Position numbers and translations under genes: made by a program. From Eleusine coracana subsp. coracana (lineage: Eukaryota; Streptophyta; Magnoliopsida; Poales; Poaceae), in assembly GCA_032690845.1 (NCBI GenBank), contig CM064434.1, positions 30,339,069 to 30,403,068 on the forward strand: a stretch of DNA of 64,000 nucleotides. The letters run 5' to 3'. This document shows positions 23,951-35,240 of this stretch, piece after piece. Positions within the stretch are counted from its first letter, which is position 1. Each line of letters begins with the position of its first letter. The notes under the pieces are model-generated. The model ran no database searches and had not been told where the DNA came from. It saw only the letters and a program-made list of their open reading frames with translations.

Positions 23951-24239
23951 GAGTGTTTGTCTGGCAAGATTTGGGATGGGGATTACGTTAAGATTACTAC
24001 ACAGGGTCTTGAGGTAGTGGTCCAGACAAATTCTAAATTGTTTCTCTAACGGGCACCCCAATGGAGTTCGCAGAAGATGGGAAGTTGGGAAAAGGATTCA
24101 TGTCGGCTGATGAGCTACAAGAAGTCGACATAGGAGATGGCGATAAACCAAGGCCGACATTTATCAGTAAGAAGTTAGATGAAGATTTTAAAGTTGAATT
24201 AATAAAATTGTTAAAAGAGTACCAGAATTAATTAAATTA

Positions 24240-25400
24240 TTCTGAGATGCTCGGCCTGAGATGATCTATTGTTGAGCATCAGCTGCCCATCAAACCTGCA
24301 TATCAGTCTTATAAGCAACCTCTAAGGAGAATTGATCCGAAGATTTATGATGATGTCAAGGCTGAGATTACCAGGTTATACGAGGCAAAGTTCATTAGGC
24401 CTTGCTGATATCCATAATGGGTTTCAAATATTATGCCTATTTTCAAGAAAAGTGGCAAGTTGAGAGTTTGTATCGACTTTTGCCCATTGAATAGGGAAAC
24501 TCCAAAAGATGACTACCCGATGCCGATAGCAGATCTTCTGGTTGATGCAGCAGCATGGCATAAGACTATTAGTTTCATGGATGGTAATGTTGGTTATATT
24601 TAGATTTTCATGGCCGAAGAGGATATACCAAAGTCTTCTTTTAGGTGTCTCGAGGCTCTTAATTTGTATGAATGGGTTGTCATGACATTTGGTTTGAAGA
24701 ACACTGGAGCCACATATCAAAGGGCCATGAATTATATATTCCATGATTTGATTGGTAGGTTAGTTGAGATTTATATTGATGATGTCATAGTTAAATCTAA
24801 AAAAATAGAAGATCATATAGCCGATTTGCAAGAAGCACTCGAGAAAACTAGAAAGTATGGCTTAAAGATGAATCCAAAAAAGTGTGCTTTCTGAGTATCA
24901 ACTGGTCAATTTCTGGGTTTTATCGTGCATGAAAGAGAAATTGAGATTGGGCCAAAGAGCATGAAGGCTATCAATGACATCGAGCCGCCGGTCAACAAGA
25001 CAGAACTTCAATCTTTGATTGGTAAAGTGAATTTCATTAGAAGATTTATTTCGAAATTATTAGGGAAGCTTGATGTATTTACCCCATTATTAAAGTTAAA
25101 GGCGATTCAGAGGTTTGTATGGGAGCCAGAACATCAAAAAGCTCTAGAGGATATCAAGAAGTATTTGGTTTCGCCTCCTGTACTGGAACCACCAAGGGAA
25201 GGATTGCTTTTCAAGCTTTATCTTACGGCTGACAAAAAGTCGATCAGATCAACTTTAATTCAAGAACAAGATGGTGAAGAGAGGGTTGTGTTTTATTGAA
25301 GCCGAAGATTGATCGATGATGAAACCAGGTACACTGAGATTGAAAAATTATGTTTGTATTTATATTTCTCATTGTGGAGCATTGTGGATCAAAGGTGTCG
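24240..25400 (+). pseudogene. Tat2 reverse transcriptase and RNase H, degraded
   Basis: The minimal RT core is recognisable with stops: SGKLRVCIDFCPLNRETPKD, WVVMTFGLKNTGATYQRAMN and the catalytic YIDDVIVKSK near 24774. The connection domain follows (FLGFIVHEREIEIGPKSMKA; LQSLIGKVNFIRRF), then a first RNase H (LYLTADKKSIRSTLIQEQDG, SRRLIDDETRYTEIEKLCL). Stops lie at 24237, 24892 and 25297. RT copies element RNA into cDNA; this copy cannot produce a full product. Confidence 0.8.
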
Positions 25401-27110
25401 ATGGTGGAGTCGGTGCCATAGTTATCATTTTTTTTATGGTTCTGTTTGCAAGAATGGATGTGGCATCGGGCTTCTGATCGTATCGCCTCGGTGGGGGGGG
25501 GGAGATTTGAATTTGTGTTTGCTATAGAGGCATCAACTAATAATCAAGTCAAATATAGAGCTGTTATTAAAGGATTGTAGATGTTGAAAGAAGCTGGAGT
25601 CGATTGTGTTGAAGTCATTGGAGATTCATTGTTGGTACTCAAACAGCTGGCAGGAGAATTTGAATGTAAAGATGATATATTAAGATTGTTTTTTGCTGAG
25701 TGTTAAGATTTGTTGCAATGTTCCAAAAAAGTGAGATTTAAGCATGTCCCGAGGGAGCAGAATATAGAGGCAAATGATTTAGAATAGAAGGCATCGGGTT
25801 ATCAGATGAACACCAGAGGAGTCATTGTCTATATAGCTTATGTTGATGAAGAAGATATGAGAGCCAGGATCGTACAATATCTCAAGGATCCAACTCAACG
25901 TATGCCTCGAAGGATTTGATATATGGCATCGAGGTCTGTTTTATTAGAAGAAAAACTTTATTATCAGATGATTGATGGTGTGTTGTTAAGGTGTTTAAAT
26001 CAAGAAGAGGCCAAAGTTGTTATGTGCAAAGTCCATAAAGGCATCTTTGGTACACATTAGTCGGCCCATAAAATAAGATGGTTGTTAAAGAGAACTGGAT
26101 ACTATTGTCCTACTATGCTAGAAGATTGCTTTAAGTATTATAAAGGGTGTCAAGATTGTCAGAAGTTTGGAGAAATACAGAGAGCACCAGCATCGGCTAT
26201 GAATCCAATTATTAAGTCATGGCCATTTAGAGGATGCGGTATGGATATGACTGGCCAGATTTATCAAGCATCAAGCAAAGGTCATAAATATATTTTAGCG
26301 GCCACAGATTACTTCACAAAGTGGGTTGAAGGAGCGCCTATGAAAAATGTTACAACTGGTGATGTGATTAACTTAGTGAAGGAATATATTATATATAGGT
26401 TTGGTGTACTGCAGACTATTACAACTGACCAAGGTTCTATATTTACTTCAGAAGAGTTTCAAAACTTTGTCGATAGTATCGGTATCAAGCTTTTGAATTC
26501 GTCACCCTATTATGCTAAAGCCAATGGTCAAGCAGAGGCATCTAACAAAAGTTTGATCAAATTGATCAAGAGAAAGATAGATGAGCAACCTAAAAAGTGG
26601 CATACGGCATTGGCCGAATCTTTATGGGCATAGGATGGCTTGTCATGGATCAATATAGGTACCACCTTACCAGTTGGTTTATAGGCATGAAATAGTATTA
26701 CCATGGGAAACAAATCTGGGGTCCAGAAGAATGGAGATGCAAGATCAGTTGACAGTCGATGATTATACGCAAGTTATGCTGGATGAGTTGGAAGATGTAC
26801 TGTAGCATCGGACGAGGGCCTTAGAAACACTTCAAGAGAATAAAGCTCGTGTGTCCAGATTTTGTAACAAAAAGGTAGTGCCCAAGAATTTTTCAGAAGG
26901 AGATCTTGTCTAGAAGTTAAATATGCCCATCCGCTCTAGAGATAATCATTTTGGAAAATGCTTACCAACATGGGAGGGCCTGTTCAAAGTGAGCCGATGT
27001 ACACCAGGCAATGCATATTTTTTTACAAGGATTAGATGGAGAAGAGTTTGGGAGACCAATTAATGACAAATATTCGTAGAAGTATCATCCAAGCATTTGG
27101 ATTGACTCGT
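25400..27110 (+). pseudogene. Tat2 second RNase H and integrase, degraded
   Basis: The extra RNase H typical of Tat elements is seen at 25430-25720 (GIGLLIVSPR, FEFVFAIEASTNNQVKYRA, VIGDSLLVLKQLAGEF). Its frame is broken at a G-run near 25493-25501. Integrase follows: zinc motif (KVHKGIFG...H; CQDCQKF), core MDMTGQIYQASSKG, TITTDQGSIFTS and AKANGQAEASNKSL (D, D, E all present) in an open frame at 26082-26633, then a damaged C-terminal domain to about 27110. A TAG at 26911 replaces Trp in the GDLVW motif; the same TAG is present in the duplicate copy at 37943. Confidence 0.82.
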
Positions 27111-27264
27111 GATCCCGTTGCTGATCGCGGCCGATGTTTTGAGTATCAAGTTGAAGTGGTGAAAGCTGATGCTGGTGCGTCGACTTCAGATGGCCGCTAT
27201 TGAGAATATCACCCTTAGCAGGAAAATATAAAGAAAAAAAGCGCAACATGCAAAAACAGGAATA

Positions 27265-27404
<140 letters not shown>

Positions 27405-28148
27405 AAACAGGAAGGAAGTACCGCTCGCTCGACTATAAAAGGAGGACCTTGGCTTCGGAAGAACAACACCCATCGCAGAGTCACCAAGCCATCCACTGCA
27501 ATCCTCGAGAGCGCTCTTCCGCCTCCGCCACCAAGTAGTAGTAGAATCCACTTGTAAAATAGAGAGTGTAACTCCATTGTAAAATAACGCCTATAAGGTA
27601 ATTTTCTTTCTTGTGTTTAAGTGTTCGGGGGTTTCCCGAAAGGGAAAACCATATGTAAGCTATATTTGTGGAAATAAAGTAATGTTGTCTTTAAAAATCC
27701 CTTGATATGATCTAGTTCTTGCATATGAATTAAGTTTTTATGCTAGGGACCCTATAGGAGAAACCTCTATGGTGTAGTCCTCGTTTTAGCCTAGAATCAT
27801 GGCGTTAGGGAGGACCCTGTGTGGCCATGGAGAAGTGTTCCCTTCGGGTGGAACTGCCTGGGGAGACGATAAAAGCTTTCTGCATATGCTTGTGACTAGC
27901 TAATATGGGGAAAGACTTCGTTACTTCTGAAACAAATTAGCGAGAAGTATGGTGAGTACCGAGTAGGATTTTTACACCTGAGAGCTTATACCGCCCGGCA
28001 GTCCGATTGGCCTCGCCAGCCTAAGCAAAGATCCTGAAAGAAGAATAATATTAGCAAGACGCTTAATATAATCGAAGACGTCGCTGTCCGAATAGTAGTG
28101 CACAGGAATCTAAATAGTAGTAAATAGTAATTCAAATAGTGCTGAAGC
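27405..28148 (+). other. Viral leader fragment A (promoter to mid-leader)
   Basis: Matches 28553-29296 and then breaks at GCTGAAGC, jumping back to the genome's 3' intergenic region. It differs from the other copies at several sites and alone has a canonical AATAAA (27673-27678), where the others read AATGAA. It carries its own TATA box CTATAAAAGG at 27433-27442. Confidence 0.85.
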
Positions 28149-28580
28149 TACTCATAATAATACTGAGAACTGAGAATGATAATACTCATAAAAATATTGA
28201 GAGTGATACTCTCAAATAGGAAGCGTGGCGTGACCCTATAAAAGTTAAGCTCAAAATAATGACATAGTAACATAATCCTGCAAGGCACGTTCGTGCAAGA
28301 CAAAGGAACTATAGACCAAATCATGAGGCAAAAAGAATAAGAAGGCAAAAGGTTACTATTAATAGTACATTGCGTGTCCAGGCTATGCATAAAGACAAGT
28401 AGCCTAAGTCATTGTAAGCCATTGAGGGAGAATATTATCATGCAAGGCCACCAGAAGGAGAAAAAGGAGTACGCACTGAGTGTCCTTGATACAGGAAGAT
28501 GGAGGATACGTGTGTCCTTCATATAGGAAGATGGAGGTTACGTGTGCTAAATAAACAGGAAGGGAGTACCGCTCGCTCGA

Positions 28581-28590
28581 CTATAAAAGG
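28581..28590 (+). promoter_or_regulatory. Pararetroviral pregenomic RNA promoter TATA box
   Basis: CTATAAAAGG, in a GC-richer context than the viral genes, about 860 bases before the primer-binding site. The same box is at 27433 and 36610. A start site about 30 bases downstream would give a long leader, as in other Caulimoviridae. Confidence 0.7.
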
Positions 28591-28886
28591 AGGACCTTGG
28601 CTTCGGAAGAACAACACCCATCACAGAGTCACCAAGCCATCCACTGCAATCCTCGAGAGCGCTCTTCCGCCTCCGCCACCAAGTAGTAGTAGAATCCACT
28701 TGTAAAATAGAGAGTGTAACTCCACTGTAAAATAACGCCTATAAGGTAATTTTCTTTCTTGTGTTTAAGTGTTCGGGGGTTTCCCGAAAGGGAAAACCAT
28801 ATGTAAGCTATATTTGTGGAAATGAAGTAATGTTGTCTTTAAAAATCCTTGATATGATCTAGTTCTTGCATATGAATTAAGTTTTT

Positions 28887-29050
28887 ATGCCAGGGACCCT
28901 ATAGGAGAAACCTCTATGGTGTAGTCCTCGTTTTAGCCTAGAATCATGGCGTTAGGGAGGACCCTGTGTGGCCGTGGAGAAGTGTTCCCTTCGGGTGGAA
29001 CTGCCTGGGGAGACGATAAAAGCTTTCTGCATATGCTTGTGACTAGCTAA
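28887..29050 (+). other. Leader short ORFs
   Basis: A five-codon ORF (ATG 28887, TAG 28902-28904) is followed by a 34-codon ORF (ATG 28946, TAA 29048-29050). Two- to three-codon ORFs occur just upstream. All recur in the other leader copies. Short leader ORFs of this kind take part in ribosome shunting or reinitiation in plant pararetroviruses. Whether they did here is inference. Confidence 0.45.
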
Positions 29051-29444
29051 TATGGGGAAAGACTTCGTTACTTCTGAAACAAATTAGCGAGAAGTATGGT
29101 GAGTACCGAGTAGGATTTTTACACCTGAGAGCTTATACCGCCCGGCAGTTCGATTGGCCTCGCCAGCCTAAGCAAAGATCCTGAAAGAAGAATAATATTA
29201 GCAAGACGCTTAATATAATCGAAGACGTCGCTGTCCGAATAGTAGTGCACAGGAATCTAAATAGTAGTAAATAGTAATTCAAATAGTGCTGAAGCACTAG
29301 GTGAGTGCATACTCCACCGTACTAGTGGGCTTGCACTGTAGAAATTCTGAATTTGAATAGTAACCAGAATTTGAATAGTATCCTGAATATAAATAAGCAA
29401 ACAAAAATATAAATTCTTGCTCCCTATTATAATATTATGAATAG

Positions 29445-29457
29445 TGGTATCAGAGCC
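29445..29457 (+). other. Viral primer-binding site for initiator Met-tRNA
   Basis: TGGTATCAGAGCC, the standard minus-strand primer site of Caulimoviridae and the conventional genome origin. It lies immediately before, and in frame with, ORF1. Confidence 0.9.
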
Positions 29458-29464
29458 GGTTACA

Positions 29465-30081
29465 ATTGAGAAATTAAAGTATTTGAATTCTGAAGTAAAT
29501 ACCGGAAAGGTAGTGAATACAAAAGAAAATATCAATATAAGGTGCAGATTTAATTCTTTAGAAGAACATATTTGGCATAGCTCACAAGGACAATTAAATT
29601 TACTAGTTGACTTACTACATAATTTGTATATAACTTGGGGTAAAAGGCAAGACGAACTAGACATAAAATTTGATAAACTTTATAAAGATCACAAGGAGAT
29701 TGAAAAAAATTATTCTCTGTTGCAGAATAAAATAAATCTTGTGTTACAAAAATTAGAAGAAGGAAAAATAGAACAAATAAAATATTGTCAAAATAGTGAT
29801 TATATCAAAGAAGAAGTCTCTCTGATCTATAAGAAATTAGAGTAAAAAAAAGTTACAATAGAACAAAAAGAAGTCAAGTTACAAGAAGAAGAGTCAAAAA
29901 TAAAACAGAATAATACAATAGTTCAGCTATTAACCCAAATCCTTGAAAAGGTAAATACAGAAAGTTTTGGAAAAGAACTCGTGCTATCTTCTGCTGGAAT
30001 AGTTTCTTCCACTACAACTTTAAATTCAGATAAATGGACTTATCTAAAGGTATCTGCAGAGGAGACCAATCCCTCCAAATA
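29465..30081 (+). pseudogene. Viral ORF1 (P24-like position), coiled-coil protein, interrupted
   Basis: Open frame starting at or just after the primer site. There is no ATG in the first part of the frame; an ATT at 29465-29467 is a candidate start, as the related tungro virus is known to begin its ORF I at AUU. The product is Lys/Glu-rich and helical (DELDIKFDKLYKDHKEIEKN; NKINLVLQKLEEGK), consistent with a small coiled-coil accessory or virion-associated protein. A TAA at 29843-29845 interrupts it, but the same frame stays open to a TAG near 30081, giving about 205 codons overall. No known domain is recognised. Function is unknown. Confidence 0.6.
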
Positions 30082-31163
30082 GTGAATAAGGATGCAAGAC
30101 CTCTAACTTTAATGGATAGATTAAAAGGTAAAAGTGAAGACATAGAAAATCATAAAGAAATCATTAATGTGGAAACTGATCTGGAAAAATATCAGAAGGA
30201 TACATTAAGAAAAATAAAGCCACAACAAATATATCACATGGGATTTTTCGAAAGTAGAAGTGGATTATATAGAATATCAAGGGAAGTTGAATTAAGTGTT
30301 TTAACAAAACCAGTAGAATTAAAAGTTGTAAGTAGGCAAATTGAAAATAGTCTGAAATATTCAGGTTACAAATACATTCATCAAGGAATGTATATAATTG
30401 GGATTAAAAGTATGACAAGAAAGAAATTAGGAACTAAAGTTTTAATATCCTTGTTAGACAAAAGATGGGACACAATTAATAAAGCTGCATTAGGATTTTT
30501 GGAAGGAGATATGAATGAAGGAAGTTTAATAACATATATAGCACCAGATTTAATGATGCCTATAAAAAATTTATAGAAAAAATGAGTTTTGGCTTTCAGA
30601 CGAAAGGATATGAAGACTTTAATGGAACAAATTTACTAGTAAGCATAGAATTTATTGGAAGATTAACAAATAAAAGTGGGACAAAATATAAGGTAAATGT
30701 TGATGATGTTATTCAAAATATGCAATCAAAAGGAATAAATTTTATCAGTCCTTTAAAAATAAGTTCTGAAGAAAGGGCAGGAGAAGAATGGAACATTAGT
30801 GAGTTAATACAAAAGAAGACTTTACAGATACCTGAAGACTATATCAGCTATGAGAATAATAAAGGAAAGACTAGCATTAGATTTATAAATTATAAGGCAA
30901 AATCTTTAGATGATTCAGTTTCTATAACTACAGAACAAGAAATTGATAACAGTAGAAGACACAGTATCTCAGAATTTATGGAGAAACCTGATATAGACAC
31001 AAAAATAAGTTATTGTGAAGAAAAATTAAAACAAATAAATACTGAATATAGTAGCTCTATGCTGCACGAATGGCCAAAAATTAGAGATAAAGAACTTTAT
31101 TTTTTTAGAGAATTGGCAAGGCTAAAAAGAATAAAAAAAGATTTTACCCATGAACTTTTTTAG
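30034..31163 (+). pseudogene. Viral movement protein (30K superfamily), frameshifted
   Basis: Two consecutive frames, 30034-30576 and 30582-31163. The first holds the 30K-like core (HQGMYIIGIKSMTRKKLGTK, LLDKRWDTINKAALGFLEGD), the region with the conserved Asp of plant-virus movement proteins. The second continues it (LLVSIEFIGRLTNKSGTKYK). The frames differ, so there is a small indel near 30540-30580. The second frame is in phase with the downstream capsid-polymerase polyprotein, which suggests that movement protein and polyprotein were once a single product, as in tungro and badnaviruses. The movement protein enlarges plasmodesmata for cell-to-cell spread. This copy is broken. Confidence 0.75.
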
Positions 31164-31235
31164 AGATAAAGAAAATTTTGTAGGAGTTCAGAGAGCAAGA
31201 AAGAGGTTAAGGATAAGAAAGATTTTACCCATGAA
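31140..31235 (+). repeat. 81-bp internal duplication between movement-protein and capsid regions
   Basis: GATTTTACCCATGAA occurs at 31140-31154 and again at 31221-31235. The unit is 81 bp (27 codons), so phase is kept, but it contains TAG (31161-31163) and TAA just after, which separate the movement-protein frame from the polyprotein. Confidence 0.7.
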
Positions 31236-31313
31236 GAAAATCAATTAAATACTAAAGGTAAGAATATAGCTCAAGACAATACTATATCCATAAGTGAAGA
31301 AGAACAATGGAGC

Positions 31314-34300
31314 ATGAATGAGAAATTATTAAAACAAAGTTATGAGGAAGAAGAAGAATTAATAAATGAAATTTATAATGAAGAACAACTTAGAAATGAC
31401 GCAGAAGATCATAATGATTTCATAGATTCTTTAGATGATATTGGATTACATAACTTAGAAAATGCTATGGAAGCAATGGATCTAGGGGTTAGTAAAAGAA
31501 AAAGATATGGTGAAGACTCAGTAAAAAGTGAAGGGGAGCAAGAAAGACCCTTTAGATCAGCTGGAACTTGGCCGCCATCGAAAGAAGAATTTCCATATAA
31601 TTATATCCCAGGTCAATATGCATACATGGGCTCCAAAAAACGAAATTTTGAAAAACCAGTAAAATTCCAAAATTATAAGAGTGAGGGTGCAATACTAAAT
31701 TTATCTGCATATGATCCAATAGATTGGCCAAATGTGCTAAGTGTATGGAAAGGATTAATAGTTCAAAAATATATACAGAATCAACACAATATAGGAAATA
31801 GGGTAGAAGATATGATAACATATTTAGAAATATTTTTAGGAGAAGCAACAAAAGTCCTATGGGAGCAATGGGTAGAATCTTATCCTGATAAGTACGAAGA
31901 GTTGAAAAGAGCTGGAAGTAATCCATACAACTTTGCAAACATAATATCACATCTTATTATAGCAGAAGACCCAGAATTAGGAAATACTGCATTACAAAAT
32001 GAAAGATTAAGAGAAATAGAAAAATTAACACTAACTAATTGGAAAGGTATAAAAGAATTTTCACAACATTATTTATACAATGCAACTACTGCAAAGCAAG
32101 GATTTAATCAAGGAGTAGTAGAAAGATATTTCAATAAGTTACCAGATCCCTTAGGAAGTATGATATTTGAGGAATATAAAAAAGAAACTCAAGGACAAGT
32201 TATTAATATATCTCAAGCTATAACATTTGTATTCAAGCAGTTAAGAAAAATATGCACAAGCATACAAGCTCAAAGATCTATGAAGCATTCAGATTATAAT
32301 TTTTGCAATAACATAGTACAAATACCTTTAACATATGGAGAAGAAAGACATAGAAGTAAAAAGTTCAGAAAACCTCAAAGAAAATACAATAATCCTAGAA
32401 CAAAGAAAAGATATTTCCTAAGAAGATCTGATAATAGACCTCCATTTTTACATAAAAGAAATGTAAGACGCTATAATCCCCGAAAGAATTATGATAAAAC
32501 ATGTAGATGTTTTATATGCAATTCACCAGATCACCTAAGTAAAACCTGTCCAAATAAAGACCAGAAAAGATACTCTAGTAAATATGAAGAACAAGAAAAG
32601 GTATTTATAGTGGATAATGTAAATGAGAATATCTTAATATGTGATGATGAAATAAAAGATGATGAATCGATATATTCTATCATAGAAACAGATGAAATAG
32701 AGAATATTGAAACAGAATATGAGTCAAGTGATGAAGAACCAGATTTAATAGAAGATTTAGCTGGATTGAAAATTGAAATGATGAATCAAATAGAATGTGA
32801 ACATGATTGGATAAGAGGAAAGGGAGACTATAATATAAAGTGTATTTTTTGCATATATTATTCAAGTCAAGATAATAGAGCTACTTGTAGTACGTGTCTT
32901 AAGCAAGCATGCATTGAATGTTTGAATGTAAAGAAACAAGTTCTGAGATATGAAGTAGAGCTAGAACCTGAAGATAAAATTTTATCTAGTAGAGTCAGAA
33001 TACTAGAAAATAGAATAAATAAATTAGAAGCAAAATTAGAAATACTACATACAAAGGTTGGTGATAGTATCACAAAAGAAGAAGAAAGTATTGAATGTCA
33101 AGAACAGACTTTAACTATAAAAGACAATAAGAACAATAAGATTATACAATTAAGAGATGCTTTAATAAGCTTTGGAAATAAATACATAGTAAAATTGCCA
33201 TTCAAAGAAATATTAGGCATAAGAATCCCAGTAAAAGTAAAATTAAGACCAAATGTTACATATAAAATACTAGCATTAGTAGACACAAGTTGCACCAAAA
33301 ATATCATCCATGACAAATATTTTATTAGATGCCCTGAAATAGTACATACTATAGATGATAGTAAGGCAGAAGTCTCCACAGATATGTCAGGCATAAGAAA
33401 GATCCATAATCAATTAGCTTATAATATAGAAGCATATATAAATGAGACAAAATACATAATAGACGAGATCACAATAAGAGATCTATCTATGATAAATGAT
33501 GATATGATAATTGGTTTAAGATTTTTACAACAATCAGTACAAACAACAATTATACATGAACAAGGAATTACATTTATCCCACGTCAAGATAATGTACCAT
33601 ATATCTCCGAAGTTAGAAAGCGCCATAGTACACAACAAATTTGCAATATAGATGTAGATACCTCTAGTTCAGATCCAGATAATACACTTTTTGAAGATCA
33701 CACAAACTTTGAACTTAGTTCAAATATAGAAGAATACTATATAGAAAATTCTAATTTAGAATGCATTGGATTGCAATCATTTGCACCAAACTGGTATAGA
33801 GATATAAAGTCCAAAAAAGATATAGAAAGGATAGTACAGAGGCTTGAAGATATCCAAATTATTGGGGAAATACCTATGAAACATTGGGAGAAAAATGGTA
33901 TAGTATGCAAGATCAATATAATAAACCCAGACTATATAATCAAAACAGCCCCAATTGAGGCTACTCCAAAAGATATAGAAGATTTTAAAATGCACATTGA
34001 AGAATTATTAAAATTAAAAGCTATAAGAGAAAGTAGAAGTCCACATAGATCTGCCGCTTTTATAGTTCGAAATCATGCAGAAGAAGTAAGACGAAAGTCT
34101 AGAATGGTTATTAATTATAAAAGATTGAATGATAATACCGTAGAAGACGCATTTAACATTCCTAAGAAACAAGAATTAATTAATAGAATACAAGGTAGTA
34201 AATATTTTTCGAAATTTGACTTAAAAGCTGGATTCTGGCAAGTTAAAATGGCTGAAGAGTCAATTGAATGGACTGCATTTACGTGTCCTCAAGGACATTT

Positions 34301-35240
34301 TGAATGGCTTGTTATGCCACTAGGATTAAAAAATGCACCTGCCTTATTTCAAAGAAAGATGCAAAATATTTTCAATGAAACTCAAAAATTTATATTAGTA
34401 TATATAGACGACATACTAATTTTTTCAAAAACTTATAAGGAACATATAGCACATCTTGAAGTATTTTTTAGGAAGGTAGAACAAAATGGATTAATATTAT
34501 CTAAAAAGAAAATGGAAATTTGCAAAGAGAGAATTAATTTTCTCGGTCATGAAATAGGAGAAGGAAAAATATACTTACAAGAACATATTGCTAAAAAGAT
34601 ATTACAATTCCCTGATGTTATGAACGAAACGAAGGTTTTGCAACAATTTCTAGGAATTGTAAATTATGCAAGAAATTATATAGATAATTTAGCAAAACTT
34701 GCTGGACCATTATATTCTAAATTAAGAAAGAATGGTCAAAAATATTTCAATTCTGAAGACATAAAATTAGTAAGAACTATAAAGGAGAAGGTAAAGAATT
34801 TAAAGCTATTAGAGTTACCTCTAGATGATAATTATTTTAGTATAGAAACGGATGCCTCTAAGGAAGGATGGGGCGCAATATTAAAACAAAAACCTAATAA
34901 ATATTCCCCTAAGTTACAAGAAAAAATATGTCGATATGCATCAGGAAGTTATAAATTAAAAACTATGAATAATACTGACAGAGAAATTTTTGCCATAATT
35001 TCTGTAATAAATGCATTTCGTTTATATCTTGGATTCGAAGAATTTACTGTACGAACAGATTGTGAAGCAATTTGTAGATACTATAATCAAATTAATAGTA
35101 AGAAAAGTTCTACTAGAAGGTGGATATTATTTGAAGATATCATTACTGGAAATGGCTATAAAGTCAATTTTGAACATATAAAGGGAAAAGATAATAAGTT
35201 GCCTGACTTGTTTTCACGATCTTCCATTTTGCAGGAATGA
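31314..35240 (+). CDS. Viral polyprotein: capsid, protease, reverse transcriptase, RNase H
   Basis: An uninterrupted 1308-codon frame. Domains in order: acidic N terminus; capsid region (about residues 95-340); CCHC zinc knuckle C399-x2-C402-x4-H407-x4-C412; a second Cys-rich cluster near residues 500-540; protease, whose active site reads VDTSC at residue 657 rather than DTG; RT with CPQGHFEWLVMPLGLKNAP and YIDD at residues 1030-1033; RNase H (ETDASKEGWGAIL; VRTDCEAI; KGKDNKLPDLFSR). It makes virion capsid and the enzymes copying pregenomic RNA to DNA. Frame and phase with the upstream fragment suggest that the first ATG here is not the original start. The last codons overlap the next ORF as ATGA. 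Confidence 0.9.
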   Translation: MNEKLLKQSYEEEEELINEIYNEEQLRNDAEDHNDFIDSLDDIGLHNLENAMEAMDLGVSKRKRYGEDSVKSEGEQERPFRSAGTWPPSKEEFPYNYIPGQYAYMGSKKRNFEKPVKFQNYKSEGAILNLSAYDPIDWPNVLSVWKGLIVQKYIQNQHNIGNRVEDMITYLEIFLGEATKVLWEQWVESYPDKYEELKRAGSNPYNFANIISHLIIAEDPELGNTALQNERLREIEKLTLTNWKGIKEFSQHYLYNATTAKQGFNQGVVERYFNKLPDPLGSMIFEEYKKETQGQVINISQAITFVFKQLRKICTSIQAQRSMKHSDYNFCNNIVQIPLTYGEERHRSKKFRKPQRKYNNPRTKKRYFLRRSDNRPPFLHKRNVRRYNPRKNYDKTCRCFICNSPDHLSKTCPNKDQKRYSSKYEEQEKVFIVDNVNENILICDDEIKDDESIYSIIETDEIENIETEYESSDEEPDLIEDLAGLKIEMMNQIECEHDWIRGKGDYNIKCIFCIYYSSQDNRATCSTCLKQACIECLNVKKQVLRYEVELEPEDKILSSRVRILENRINKLEAKLEILHTKVGDSITKEEESIECQEQTLTIKDNKNNKIIQLRDALISFGNKYIVKLPFKEILGIRIPVKVKLRPNVTYKILALVDTSCTKNIIHDKYFIRCPEIVHTIDDSKAEVSTDMSGIRKIHNQLAYNIEAYINETKYIIDEITIRDLSMINDDMIIGLRFLQQSVQTTIIHEQGITFIPRQDNVPYISEVRKRHSTQQICNIDVDTSSSDPDNTLFEDHTNFELSSNIEEYYIENSNLECIGLQSFAPNWYRDIKSKKDIERIVQRLEDIQIIGEIPMKHWEKNGIVCKINIINPDYIIKTAPIEATPKDIEDFKMHIEELLKLKAIRESRSPHRSAAFIVRNHAEEVRRKSRMVINYKRLNDNTVEDAFNIPKKQELINRIQGSKYFSKFDLKAGFWQVKMAEESIEWTAFTCPQGHFEWLVMPLGLKNAPALFQRKMQNIFNETQKFILVYIDDILIFSKTYKEHIAHLEVFFRKVEQNGLILSKKKMEICKERINFLGHEIGEGKIYLQEHIAKKILQFPDVMNETKVLQQFLGIVNYARNYIDNLAKLAGPLYSKLRKNGQKYFNSEDIKLVRTIKEKVKNLKLLELPLDDNYFSIETDASKEGWGAILKQKPNKYSPKLQEKICRYASGSYKLKTMNNTDREIFAIISVINAFRLYLGFEEFTVRTDCEAICRYYNQINSKKSSTRRWILFEDIITGNGYKVNFEHIKGKDNKLPDLFSRSSILQE

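Larger units (their letters stand above)
28149..29394 (+). repeat. Left terminal repeat of the viral genome (intergenic region, promoter, leader)
   Basis: 1244 bp of this interval (28151-29394) recur at 36180-37423 with only about six substitutions. It includes the 3' intergenic region, TATA box and most of the pregenomic RNA leader. A small inverted repeat TTCGGGGGTTTCCCGAA lies at about 28771-28787. Several very short upstream ORFs are present. Confidence 0.9.

Noticed and set aside
29445..29457. Possible tRNA-like gene fragment at TGGTATCAGAGCC
   Set aside because: Only the 13-base complement of the tRNA-Met 3' end is present, in the position of a pararetroviral primer site. No cloverleaf.
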